A stretch of DNA of 64,000 nt from Sulfurovum sp. UBA5198 (GTDB lineage Bacteria; Campylobacterota; Campylobacteria; Campylobacterales; Sulfurovaceae), in contig DHVW01000016.1 in the NCBI GenBank assembly GCA_002412865.1, forward strand, positions 14,861 to 78,860, read 5' to 3'. Position 1 is the first letter of the stretch. Every line of letters starts with the position of its first letter. Under the pieces are notes generated by a model. It was given only the letters and a program-made list of their open reading frames with translations, was not told where the DNA came from and did not search any database. A program made the position numbers and the translations under genes. Below, in pieces: positions 53,800-62,388 of this stretch.

Positions 53800-55500
53800 C
53801 TAAAATAAATAATTTAGACCAAATAAATATGTTCGTCCAGCAGCAGGATAGCCTATGTGCACATCATAATCTTTGTCTAGTAGATTTTCAACTTCAACAT
53901 AAAATTTAATTTTCTTATAGTTGTATTCAACTTTTGAATTTGTCGTAAAATAGCCTTTTAATATTTGAATATTTTTGCTATCATTAAAACTGCTACTAAG
54001 ATAGTATCCGCCAAGATTGGCTTTGAAATCTTTATATATCATGTAAATATCTGATTGTATTTTATGCTTTGGTTTAGCGGGTAGATATAGCCCAGTATCA
54101 TCGTTTTTAAACACCAAATAGAGATACGAGGTATCAATGTTAAGCATGTTGTTAATTTTCCAGTCGAAACCAGCTTCATAACCTTTTCTTGTGCTTGATG
54201 CAACATTCTCGTATGTATATATGCCATTGATGTCGTAGGAGCCACTAATTCCATTTTCTATTTTGCTATAAAAAATATTTAAATTTACATTTAGGTTGTC
54301 TGTTATTTTTTTTGAGTTGCTCAGTTGAAAATTTGTAGCTGATTCCATTTCTAAATTAGGATTTCCATGCAAAGTGCTACTTTCGTAATATCTTTGCTTA
54401 AAAGTTGGTGTTTTTGAGGATTGACTTATCTTTAAGTCAGATTTTATATCATCATTTTTATAGGATAGTCCAATCTCAGGATTAATTGAATTGCCAAACT
54501 CAGTATGTGAGTTATATCTAAGACCAAGGTTAACACCATATTTGCCAAAATTTAAATTTTTGATACCATATATGCCATACAAATTCTCATTATGGCTACC
54601 ACTACTCGTAGCTTCAGCACTCCTGCTTTCAAGGTTTATCCCGATAGTCGATTTGCCAATTAATGATAAATCACTATTGTATTTTATATCAGTACCTAAT
54701 GTTTTTGTTTTTAAAAATGAATCTATATTGTAATCAGGATCTTTGTTAAAATCATCATTTGCATTCCAATATCCACGACCCTCAAAGCTTCTGTTCTTTA
54801 GCTGGATTGAAGTACCAGAAGACTCTTTTTCATACCTTGCATTTGGAGTGGGTTTTGTAATTTGACCTGTTGTACCACCCTTGTCTGTATTATAATTTAG
54901 AGTCAAACTTGTATCTATATCTTTTGAGAGAATCGTATTAATGTCTGCTTTTATTGAATTGACTTTACTATCTCCATTTAGTCTATGCCCATCACTATTT
55001 TCATGATTTACACCAAGAGATACACCAATACTATCAAATGATTTTCCGACATTTAATCTATACTTTTGGGTATTCAATGTACCTTTGGCAATATCAATTT
55101 TATTTACAAATGTTTTGTCTGTTTTTTTTGAAGTTATTATGACAACTCCACCACTTGTATTGTCTCCATATTGAGCCGCACCAGCACCTTTGATTATCTC
55201 TATTTTGTCCAAATTCTCAGTTGAAATCCCACCTAGATTTGCAGTTCCAGTCAGTGAGTCAGTAAGCGGCCTTCCATCAAGAAGTACTAAAACCTCATTT
55301 GTTGTAGATCCTTGTATGCTTATGAAGCTATCACTTGCTTTTATGCCAGGCAATTTATTTAGTAAATCTGAGAGCATTTGAACATTCATTGTTCTTATCT
55401 CTGTAGACTGGATAATCAAAGAGCCGTTTGTTTGTTCTGTCTCGTTTGAATAGAGCATATTGCAAATTAACAAAGATATGATAATAGTTTTATTTTTCAT
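53800..55500 (-). CDS. TonB-dependent outer-membrane receptor, small (receptor B)
   Basis: This 566-residue receptor has a signal peptide (KNKTIIISLLICNMLYS), a plug domain with LSDLLNKLPGIKASDSF, VLVLLDGRPLTDSLTG and IEIIKGAGAAQYGDNTSGGVV, and a 22-strand-type barrel ending in GRTYLFGLNYLF with a terminal Phe. The frame is open to 55575, but ATG 55500 is chosen for the signal peptide and overlaps the upstream gene by 11 bases. The size is close to BtuB; the ligand cannot be read. Confidence 0.92.
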   Translation of the reverse strand: MKNKTIIISLLICNMLYSNETEQTNGSLIIQSTEIRTMNVQMLSDLLNKLPGIKASDSFISIQGSTTNEVLVLLDGRPLTDSLTGTANLGGISTENLDKIEIIKGAGAAQYGDNTSGGVVIITSKKTDKTFVNKIDIAKGTLNTQKYRLNVGKSFDSIGVSLGVNHENSDGHRLNGDSKVNSIKADINTILSKDIDTSLTLNYNTDKGGTTGQITKPTPNARYEKESSGTSIQLKNRSFEGRGYWNANDDFNKDPDYNIDSFLKTKTLGTDIKYNSDLSLIGKSTIGINLESRSAEATSSGSHNENLYGIYGIKNLNFGKYGVNLGLRYNSHTEFGNSINPEIGLSYKNDDIKSDLKISQSSKTPTFKQRYYESSTLHGNPNLEMESATNFQLSNSKKITDNLNVNLNIFYSKIENGISGSYDINGIYTYENVASSTRKGYEAGFDWKINNMLNIDTSYLYLVFKNDDTGLYLPAKPKHKIQSDIYMIYKDFKANLGGYYLSSSFNDSKNIQILKGYFTTNSKVEYNYKKIKFYVEVENLLDKDYDVHIGYPAAGRTYLFGLNYLF

Positions 55501-56428
55501 CAAACCAAATCTCTTTTGTTGTTTTTTGTTTTCTTCTTCGATTATAATATAACCCCAAAGATATAATAAGTGCAACTCCTAAAGTTGTTGCAAATCCTAA
55601 AACTTTTGATTCATATTCAAGCGGTGAGTTGCCAAATGTAAGTACCATGCTGCTTGAATAAATAATTTTATTATAGTGCTGTTCACCAAATTGACCAGAT
55701 TCATCCACTTGATAGGTCGCCTCCATAATCATTTTTTCAGAACTTCGTTTATCTTTTTTGCCATCTTCATATGTAGTTTTTGGTATTTCAAATGATGCAA
55801 CCCCATCGTTCGATGGTTTAATTATATTACTCCAGCCGGTTTGTGTAGTTACTTTGAGTGGTATATTCTTTTGAAGCTTCCCTTTGTAGTAAACTCTAAA
55901 TGGAGCAATATCACCAGAATATAAACAGCAATTAATATGATGCTTTCTAATAGGTCTATCCATAATAATCTCAAATGGTAATTGTGGAAATGGTTCTTTT
56001 ATCTGCTTTGAATCAATAGTTTTTCCTCTTACCTCTTTAGATATTGACTTGCTAATATTTCCTTCTTTATTGTATGATCTTAGTGAAGAGGTCTCAATAT
56101 ATAGTACGCCATCTTTGATGGATTTTTTCTCAAAAAATAGATAGTAGCTACCTTTGTACTGCGGGGTAAATGAGATTTTACCACTAGTTAGATTTTGTTC
56201 AGTGATTTGATTATTCATGTCCCTTATGTACAATGTTACATTACTCAAATCATCAACACTATCATCGTTTTGTAGATCACCTTTTTTAATACTAAACTCT
56301 TTAATATTTGATTTTTTAGTAGCTGTAGTGCAGCACGATTTCGCCTTAACTTCATCAAGCCATACAGAAGCATTAACTTGAATACTACAATATGCCAAAA
56401 GGAGAATAACTAGTAATATATTTTTCAT
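55490..56428 (-). CDS. anchored periplasmic protein with HH/CC motifs (DUF4198-like)
   Basis: The 312 residues have a signal peptide ending near VNA, a beta-rich periplasmic body, and a C-terminal membrane anchor (about 279-298) followed by a basic cytoplasmic tail. Two vicinal cysteine pairs stand out: Cys32-Cys33 just after the signal peptide and Cys167-Cys168 in RKHHINCC. The section from PFRVYYKGKLQKNIPLKV onward resembles DUF4198, a family found with metal-uptake genes. It lies between two TonB receptor genes, 3 bases after the first. A metal- or metallophore-handling role is inferred. Confidence 0.72.
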   Translation of the reverse strand: MKNILLVILLLAYCSIQVNASVWLDEVKAKSCCTTATKKSNIKEFSIKKGDLQNDDSVDDLSNVTLYIRDMNNQITEQNLTSGKISFTPQYKGSYYLFFEKKSIKDGVLYIETSSLRSYNKEGNISKSISKEVRGKTIDSKQIKEPFPQLPFEIIMDRPIRKHHINCCLYSGDIAPFRVYYKGKLQKNIPLKVTTQTGWSNIIKPSNDGVASFEIPKTTYEDGKKDKRSSEKMIMEATYQVDESGQFGEQHYNKIIYSSSMVLTFGNSPLEYESKVLGFATTLGVALIISLGLYYNRRRKQKTTKEIWFDEK

Positions 56429-56431
56429 AGA

Positions 56432-58636
56432 CTAGAACTTTAAAACAAGTTCTGCTGTCACATTTCTGCTCGGCAATAAATAGTATTTATATGCTTCTGT
56501 ATTTAACAGATTATTAATAGCCAAACTGCCTTTGATGTTTTTTGTAAAATCATAGCTAGTTTTCGCATTTACCACGGTATAAGAGTCATAACTACCATAC
56601 ACTCCCTCTACGGTTTCAACATTACTCTCTGTTCCATAAACTTTATCGGTATATTTTGCTTCAATTAGCCCAGAAAGATTACCTTGTTTGCCTGACAATG
56701 CCAAAGTCCACATATTTTTAGGAGTCTGTGCTATTTGGTTGCCTACCATACTAGGATCAGCAATGTTTTCCGTGATTTTAGAGTTTGTTAAGCTATATGA
56801 TGCATCTAGGTTTAACCATGAATTGATTGCAATTCCACCAAAAATTTCCAATCCTTTTACGCTCGCTTCTCCAGCATTCATTTTTATTACTTCTGTAGCA
56901 GATAATGTTTTTGAATATATCATATTTTTTAAGTTTGTTTGATATATGGAAAAGCCAGTTCTAATATTTTGAGTTGGTCTCCATTCAGCCCCAAATTCAT
57001 ATGTAGTAGCTAATTCTGGCTCTAGGTCAGGATTACTAAGATAGTATTTGCTACAACAATAAAGCGTACCATACAACTCATAATTATCAGGTGCCCTAAA
57101 AGATTTACCAGCAGAAGCTCTAAGCGTTATATCCTTGTTAGGCAGATAAACAATAGAAGCTTTTGGACTAAAAGCACTATCGGTTCTCTCATCAAATGTA
57201 TTATTGTAAGCACCAGTTCCAATCTTGTAATTACTACCTTTTGTTGACCAGTAGTCATATCTACCACCAAGATATGCTTTTAAATTATCAAGTATAGTTA
57301 TCTCATCTTGTATAAACATAGAAGACATATTTGATGAACCATCTACACCTTCACTGAGTGTTGTTTTTGTATCTTCATCCCTCCAGTTAGATAAATTATA
57401 AACCTCTCTATTTAATTCAGTATTCCTCTGATTTAGACCAGCAACTACATAGTTTTTACTACCAATAGGAAAACTTATTTGTGCTAGACCATCTATTGCA
57501 GTACTAGGTGATGAGTCATTGACACCAAGACCATCATAAAATGTACCAGTTGTACGAAGATTATACCAGTTGTGCGTGTCTTTTTTGCCAACTTCAAATT
57601 TGACTTTATAGTCATCAGCTATAAGACCTTCATATCCAATATTTAATCTCAAGTCACCTTGTTTTTGTGGATTTGATGCAGCAAAGTCAGTTTCTAGTAG
57701 ACTAATTTTATTGCTACCATCAATACTCAAACTAGCATTGCTAATAATTGGATCACCAGCCGCATCAACTAGATAGCTATTGTAGCCATTTTGTTTTGTT
57801 GTATAGGTATTATATGCGACTCCACCATATATTTTTGAATTATCTGAAATATCATAGCTAAGCTTCAGATTCGCATTATCTTGCTTCCAAGATGTTAGCC
57901 CTTTATCTCCAACAATATATGTTGGTATACCAGCACTTGTTGTGGTTAGGATCCCACCTGTGGCTGGAGTTGTACCCACAAGTGTTGCTGATGGTATTTT
58001 GGTAACAAATTCATTTACATACCCATCTCTATCTTGGTGGCCATACCCTATTACTATACCTAATCCATTTTTACTTTTACTACTATGACGAAGATATATA
58101 TCTTTTCCACTAGCATCGCCAAACCCTTGCTTGTACCTGATAGTAGTCTCTGGTTCTCCTGGCTCTTTGGTTATAAAATTGATAACCCCACCGATTGCAT
58201 TGCTACCATACAGTGATGAAAATGCACCAGGAACAACTTCAACTTGTTGAATATCATCGGTCATTATTGTTCTAAAGTCAACTTTGCTAGAAAAGCCATC
58301 AGTCATTGGCATACCATCAATAAGAACTGCTGTCCGTGATGAATTCATACCTCTAAGTGTAAAATTACCAGAACCTGTTCCTTGACTCATCTGCCCATCT
58401 TGGGCACTACTTAAGCTTAGGCTTGGAACAAGTGCCAAGGCATCTGTTGCTCTAGAAACATTTCTTTGTTCAATTTTCTTTTTCGATATAACAGTAACAG
58501 CCGCAGGTGAATCAGTGATGGCTTGCTCTATTTTGGTTGCCGTTACACTCATGTCTCCTAGGTTTACATTTTCTGCAAAGCCATAACTTATAGTTATGGC
58601 TAGTATAGCAATTGATGATAATGCAATAGTTTTCAT
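56432..58636 (-). CDS. TonB-dependent outer-membrane receptor (receptor A)
   Basis: The 734-residue receptor starts at ATG 58636, preceded by GGGAAGA; the frame is open to 58714 but that extension has no signal peptide. After MKTIALSSIAILAITISYGFA comes a TonB-box-like DMSVTATKIEQ, a plug with VLIDGMPMTDGFSSK and VEVVPGAFSSLYGSNAIGGVINF, and a barrel ending in VTAELVLKF. An unusual vicinal CC (LYCCSKYYL, encoded near 57053-57058) lies before the NPDLEPE barrel motif. It is the first gene of the seven-gene operon. Confidence 0.93.
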   Translation of the reverse strand: MKTIALSSIAILAITISYGFAENVNLGDMSVTATKIEQAITDSPAAVTVISKKKIEQRNVSRATDALALVPSLSLSSAQDGQMSQGTGSGNFTLRGMNSSRTAVLIDGMPMTDGFSSKVDFRTIMTDDIQQVEVVPGAFSSLYGSNAIGGVINFITKEPGEPETTIRYKQGFGDASGKDIYLRHSSKSKNGLGIVIGYGHQDRDGYVNEFVTKIPSATLVGTTPATGGILTTTSAGIPTYIVGDKGLTSWKQDNANLKLSYDISDNSKIYGGVAYNTYTTKQNGYNSYLVDAAGDPIISNASLSIDGSNKISLLETDFAASNPQKQGDLRLNIGYEGLIADDYKVKFEVGKKDTHNWYNLRTTGTFYDGLGVNDSSPSTAIDGLAQISFPIGSKNYVVAGLNQRNTELNREVYNLSNWRDEDTKTTLSEGVDGSSNMSSMFIQDEITILDNLKAYLGGRYDYWSTKGSNYKIGTGAYNNTFDERTDSAFSPKASIVYLPNKDITLRASAGKSFRAPDNYELYGTLYCCSKYYLSNPDLEPELATTYEFGAEWRPTQNIRTGFSIYQTNLKNMIYSKTLSATEVIKMNAGEASVKGLEIFGGIAINSWLNLDASYSLTNSKITENIADPSMVGNQIAQTPKNMWTLALSGKQGNLSGLIEAKYTDKVYGTESNVETVEGVYGSYDSYTVVNAKTSYDFTKNIKGSLAINNLLNTEAYKYYLLPSRNVTAELVLKF

Positions 58637-58683
58637 TTTTTCTTCCCTTAAATAAATATTAATTTTGAAAGTATATATAATAA

Positions 58684-58721
58684 TTGTTAATTGAGTGTTA
58701 AGTTTAACATTCAATTAACAA
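58684..58721. promoter_or_regulatory. 38-bp near-perfect palindrome in the divergent TonB promoter region
   Basis: Arms 58684-58701 and 58704-58721 are inverted repeats of 18 bases around a GT centre, with a single mismatch (58695/58710). The core reads GTTAATTGAGTGTTAA and TTAACATTCAATTAAC. It lies 48 bases before receptor A and 54 before exbB, so one dimeric or tetrameric regulator could control both transcripts. It does not match the classical Fur or NikR box; the regulator is unknown. Confidence 0.7.
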
Positions 58722-58775
58722 ATTTATATTATTATTCTAATTGTGATAACATTTATAAACAAAAGGAATATAGTA

Positions 58776-59228
58776 ATGAATATGGAACAATTGAGCGATA
58801 TAGTCGACTATGGTGTTATTGGAGTGCTTGGAGTTATGAGCTTTTTAGTACTATTTTTTTGGGTCGAAAGACTTCTATTTTATAAAAAACTTAATATTTC
58901 AAGTTATTCTACACAAGAAGCTTTAGAGCTTGATATAACAAATAATATTTCTATCATTTCAAGTTTTGGGGCAAATGCACCATATATTGGACTGCTTGGA
59001 ACGGTACTTGGTATCATAGTTACATTTTATACATTAGGACAGAGTGGTAATATGGATGTGAAAACTATTATGACATCACTAGCTCTAGCACTCAAGGCTA
59101 CTGCGATGGGACTAGTGGTTGCAATCCCTGCAATATTTTTTTATAATCATGTAACTAGAAAAGCTGAAGTCATTATGACTAAATGGCTGATTTTGCAAAA
59201 GGAAAACAATGCAAATCAAAAAGTTTGA
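58776..59228 (+). CDS. exbB: TonB energiser subunit ExbB
   Basis: This MotA/TolQ/ExbB proton-channel protein has three membrane segments. ATG 58776 (150 residues) is preferred because AAAAGG lies 10 bases upstream; a GTG at 58743 is also in frame. Features are VMSFLVLFFWVERLLFYKK, ISSFGANAPYIGLLGTVLGI and the third segment ALKATAMGLVVAIPAIFFYN. ExbB with ExbD powers TonB. It is short compared with E. coli ExbB, as is common in Campylobacterota. It overlaps exbD by 20 bases. Confidence 0.93.
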   Translation: MNMEQLSDIVDYGVIGVLGVMSFLVLFFWVERLLFYKKLNISSYSTQEALELDITNNISIISSFGANAPYIGLLGTVLGIIVTFYTLGQSGNMDVKTIMTSLALALKATAMGLVVAIPAIFFYNHVTRKAEVIMTKWLILQKENNANQKV

Positions 59229-59586
59229 CTCTATTAATGTAGTTCCGTTTATCGATATCATGCTTGTGCTGTTAGTAATCGTGCTTACAACCGCATCATT
59301 TATCCAAACAGGGCTTATCAAGGTTGACTTACCAAGTGCTACATCTCAAAGCAAGCCAAATGAAAAGAAAGAGATAAAAATCGCAATCAAACAAGATGGC
59401 AAAATATATTTTGATGACATAGAAATAAAACAAGATAATTTACAAGTCAAACTTTTAACATATTCAAAAGATACGCCAGTGAATGTATCATGCGATAAAA
59501 ATGCAAAGTTCGATAACTTTATCTTTGTTGTTGATATACTAAAAACAAATGGCTATGAAAATTTGGGCATAGTCACAAAAAAATGA
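59209..59586 (+). CDS. exbD: TonB energiser subunit ExbD
   Basis: The 125 residues have the single N-terminal membrane helix with the proton-carrying aspartate in NVVPFIDIMLVLLVIVLTTA, followed by a periplasmic domain with KEIKIAIKQDGKIYFD. It works in an ExbB5-ExbD2 complex. The overlap with exbB and the four-base overlap with tonB fit a coupled exbB-exbD-tonB operon. Confidence 0.95.
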   Translation: MQIKKFDSINVVPFIDIMLVLLVIVLTTASFIQTGLIKVDLPSATSQSKPNEKKEIKIAIKQDGKIYFDDIEIKQDNLQVKLLTYSKDTPVNVSCDKNAKFDNFIFVVDILKTNGYENLGIVTKK

Positions 59587-60239
59587 ACAGATATACCCAC
59601 TCTTTTGTTGTAACATTTTTGATTTATACTATTTTTGTATTCTCTGCACTATATATGCTAAGAGATATTCAGAAGCAAAAATTAGCCAATGAAGTTGTGG
59701 TTAAAATGATGATTATAGAGTCACAACAAGAGCAAAAAAAGATAGAAAAAATAGAACCGATTCATGAGCCACTAAAACAGCCACCAAAAGAGTCAATAGA
59801 AAAACCGATAGATAAACTAACAGAAGAAGTAGAGAAAAAAGCTCCATCTATATCTCCAGTAAAGTCTATACAGACAAAAGAGACTACTGCCTTGAAAGCT
59901 GAACCAAATATAAAACAGGAACAAGCACCGCAGAAACCACAACCAAATACAGCTGCAATAAAAGATAAATTTATAGCAGAACTAAAAGATAAAATAAGAG
60001 GAAATAAATATTATCCTATGGCAGCAAGAAGAAGAGAGCAGGAGGGCAGTATTGCTGTAAAATTTTGTGTTCATCATGATGGTAGCGTTAGTGATATCAT
60101 CTGTAATGGACCTCATTCCGTGCTAAGAGAGGCTGCAAAAGATGCTATTGCTAAAACATTTCCAGTCAATGTACCACAAAATATAACAACTGTGTTTCCG
60201 CTAGATATCACCCTAGCTTTAGACTATAAACTAGAATGA
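59583..60239 (+). CDS. tonB: energy transducer TonB
   Basis: This 218-residue protein has an N-terminal membrane anchor (about residues 8-26), a Pro/Lys/Glu-rich periplasm-spanning region (residues 45-120) and a C-terminal domain with YYPMAARRREQEGSIAVKFCVHHDGSVSDI-like beta strands that bind receptor TonB boxes. It closes the exbB-exbD-tonB set that probably serves receptors A and B on the opposite strand. Confidence 0.93.
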   Translation: MNRYTHSFVVTFLIYTIFVFSALYMLRDIQKQKLANEVVVKMMIIESQQEQKKIEKIEPIHEPLKQPPKESIEKPIDKLTEEVEKKAPSISPVKSIQTKETTALKAEPNIKQEQAPQKPQPNTAAIKDKFIAELKDKIRGNKYYPMAARRREQEGSIAVKFCVHHDGSVSDIICNGPHSVLREAAKDAIAKTFPVNVPQNITTVFPLDITLALDYKLE

Positions 60240-60318
60240 TGATTACAGATTTTAATGCTGATATTTTTTCAAGCATATCTATGGTAAACTAATCGCAATA
60301 AAATAGACAAGGATTTTA

Positions 60319-60936
60319 ATGCTACTAGCAGATATAGGAAATAGTAGAGTTCATCTATTTGATGGGGCAGGGGTAACTCATTTAAGCTTTGAAGCATTTA
60401 TAAAAAGCTATGCAGGTAAAAAACTCTCGTATATATGCGTAAATAGTAGTGTATCTAAACAAATAAAGAGTAACAAATTATGGCAAGACCTATCATCTTC
60501 TTTGGCTCTAGAAAACTCATACGAAACAATGGGCACTGATAGAAAAGCACTCTGTTTGAGCCATGATAATGGCATATTTGTGGATGCTGGTAGTGCAATT
60601 ACAGTTGATATAGTTAGGAATGGGATATATCAAGGTGGGTTTATACTTCTTGGTATAAATGCTCAAATGAGAGCTTATAAGTCTATATCTACTGCTTTAG
60701 ATATAGAATTTAATCGTGAATGTTCGCTTGATTTTTTGCCACTCACAACCAAAGATAGTGTAAGCTATGGTATAATTTCATCAATAAAATCAGCCATAGA
60801 TAACTATTCTAGTGATTTGCCTCTATATTTTACAGGTGGAGACGGAGAGTGGCTATCTGGCTTTTTTCCACAAAGCAATTTTGATGAATTACTGGTATTT
60901 AGAGGATTGCAAAAAGCATTAAAGGGTAATATATGA
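60319..60936 (+). CDS. coaX: type III pantothenate kinase
   Basis: CoaX phosphorylates pantothenate, the first step to coenzyme A; it needs a monovalent cation and resists feedback by CoA. The 205 residues show MLLADIGNSRVHLFDG at the start, MGTDRKALCL and VDAGSAITVDIV, and GGFILLGINAQMRA. panC in the same window supplies its substrate pathway. CAAGGA precedes the ATG. It overlaps hisG by four bases. Confidence 0.93.
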   Translation: MLLADIGNSRVHLFDGAGVTHLSFEAFIKSYAGKKLSYICVNSSVSKQIKSNKLWQDLSSSLALENSYETMGTDRKALCLSHDNGIFVDAGSAITVDIVRNGIYQGGFILLGINAQMRAYKSISTALDIEFNRECSLDFLPLTTKDSVSYGIISSIKSAIDNYSSDLPLYFTGGDGEWLSGFFPQSNFDELLVFRGLQKALKGNI

Positions 60937-61550
60937 TAACAATAGCACTACCAAAAGGTCGTATCGCAGAAGAGACACTGGAGATATTTTCTAGTATTTT
61001 TGGTGAAGAGTTTGCTTTTGATAGCAGAAAGCTTGTATTAGAGGCTCATGGATTTAGATTTCTAAATGTACGAAATCAAGATGTACCGACATATGTTGCT
61101 CATGGTGCTGCTGATTTGGGAGTGGTTGGTCTTGATGTGATTACAGAGCAAGAGATTGGTGTGATTGATCTTCTTGATATGCATCTTGGTAAATGCAAAG
61201 TGGCTATTGGTATTAAAAATGAAGATGAGCTAGATTGGAATAGACCAGATATAAAAGTAGCCACAAAAATGGTAAATATTACAAAAAACTACTTTGCACA
61301 AAAAGCAGTAGGTGTGCAGATTATAAAACTATATGGCTCTATAGAGCTTGCTCCTCTTGTCGGACTAGTGGATGCTATTGTGGATATTGTAGATACTGGT
61401 GCTACAATGCGTGAAAATGGTCTAAAAGTGGCAGAAGAGATTATGGATAGTTCAGCTCACTTAATTGCAAACCAGAATAGTTTTTATAGTAAAAAAAGTG
61501 AAATATTAGCTCTATACGATAAGATTAAAACTGTTATAGATAATAAGTAA
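60933..61550 (+). CDS. hisG: ATP phosphoribosyltransferase, short form
   Basis: HisG catalyses the first step of histidine synthesis. The 205-residue length is the short HisG(S) form, which needs the regulatory partner HisZ, not present in the window. Conserved blocks are IALPKGRIAEETLEI, VRNQDVPTYVAHGAADLGVVG and the PRPP-binding VDAIVDIVDTGATMREN. It converges on rpsR across a hairpin. Confidence 0.94.
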   Translation: MITIALPKGRIAEETLEIFSSIFGEEFAFDSRKLVLEAHGFRFLNVRNQDVPTYVAHGAADLGVVGLDVITEQEIGVIDLLDMHLGKCKVAIGIKNEDELDWNRPDIKVATKMVNITKNYFAQKAVGVQIIKLYGSIELAPLVGLVDAIVDIVDTGATMRENGLKVAEEIMDSSAHLIANQNSFYSKKSEILALYDKIKTVIDNK

Positions 61551-61580
61551 GTAAATAAAAGTAAAGTTTGATTTTAAAAT

Positions 61581-61602
61581 GCTTTGCCAAAGAGGCAAAA
61601 GC
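61581..61602. terminator. bidirectional terminator between hisG and rpsR
   Basis: GCTTTGCC pairs with GGCAAAAGC (one extra A) around AAAGA. On the minus strand it is followed by ATTTTAAAAT and on the plus strand by TTTGG. It sits in the 60-base gap between convergent genes, so it can serve both. Confidence 0.55.
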
Positions 61603-61610
61603 TTTGGAGA

Positions 61611-61883
61611 TTATCTGTAGCTAGTGATAGTTTCGAATGGAATCTCAACTACATTTTTAGTATCTACAACATATGGGATAAGTGCAGTATGTCTAGCTCT
61701 TTTGATAGCTACATTTACAAGCTCTTGATGTTTTTTACAGTTACCTGTAAGTCTTCTTGGCATGATTTTATATCTTTCGCTTAGTGAATATTTAAGTATG
61801 TTTGTATCTTTGTAATCGATAGCATCAACTTTTAATTCACAATATTTACAATGTCTTTTTTTGAACTTTCTTTCTCTCATCAT
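61611..61883 (-). CDS. rpsR: 30S ribosomal protein S18
   Basis: S18 pairs with S6 on the platform of the 30S subunit. The 90 residues include KKRHCKYCE near the start and LPRRLTGNCKKHQ, a cysteine-containing (zinc-binding) variant, then VNVAIKRARHTALIPY. Two ATGs are adjacent (MMRERKFKK); the second could be the true start. It is the last gene of rpsF-ssb-rpsR. Confidence 0.96.
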   Translation of the reverse strand: MMRERKFKKRHCKYCELKVDAIDYKDTNILKYSLSERYKIMPRRLTGNCKKHQELVNVAIKRARHTALIPYVVDTKNVVEIPFETITSYR

Positions 61884-61894
61884 CGGTTATCCTT

Positions 61895-62368
61895 CTAAAA
61901 TGGTATCTCTTCATCATCTATATCAATCTCTGGAACACTGCTTGGCGATTGCGTTTGCTGTGCTGTTGGAGCTTGGGGCGAAGAGTTGGTTGATGGGTTG
62001 TTATCGTACCCACTTGACTGTGCTGGAGCATTATTGGCACTATCTTTGCCACCTAGCATTTGAAGTGTTTCAACTGCTACTTGGTGTTTGCTTCTTTTGC
62101 TTCCATCATTTGCCGTCCACTGTTGCAATTCGAGTCTACCCTCAACTAGGACTTGAGAGCCTTTACGGAGATACTGATTTGCTATCTCTGCTGTACGCCC
62201 CCAAAATGTAATGTCTATAAACATAGTCTCGTCCTTTTGAACACCATCGCTACCTTTATACTTGCGATTAACTGCGATTGCCGTTGAGGCTACTGCTGTA
62301 CCACTTTGTAAATATCTGATTTCGATGTCTCTTGCTAGATTCCCAGCTAAAATAACTTTGTTAAACAT
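61895..62368 (-). CDS. ssb: single-stranded DNA-binding protein
   Basis: SSB coats single-stranded DNA in replication and repair. The 157 residues have the OB fold (FNKVILAGNLARDIEIRYL, then FIDITFWGRTAEIANQYL and GRLELQQWTANDG), a Gln/Ser/Pro-rich linker and the acidic tip DIDDEEIPF that binds partner proteins. It sits between rpsF and rpsR, as usual. Confidence 0.97.
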   Translation of the reverse strand: MFNKVILAGNLARDIEIRYLQSGTAVASTAIAVNRKYKGSDGVQKDETMFIDITFWGRTAEIANQYLRKGSQVLVEGRLELQQWTANDGSKRSKHQVAVETLQMLGGKDSANNAPAQSSGYDNNPSTNSSPQAPTAQQTQSPSSVPEIDIDDEEIPF

Positions 62369-62388
62369 TACAATTCCTTTATTTTGGT

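Noticed and set aside
55501..55575. N-terminal extension of receptor B
   Set aside because: The extra 25 codons overlap the upstream gene and lack a signal peptide; the internal ATG at 55500 gives a normal one.
58637..58714. N-terminal extension of receptor A
   Set aside because: It would run through the operator-like palindrome; ATG 58636 has a good ribosome site and signal peptide.
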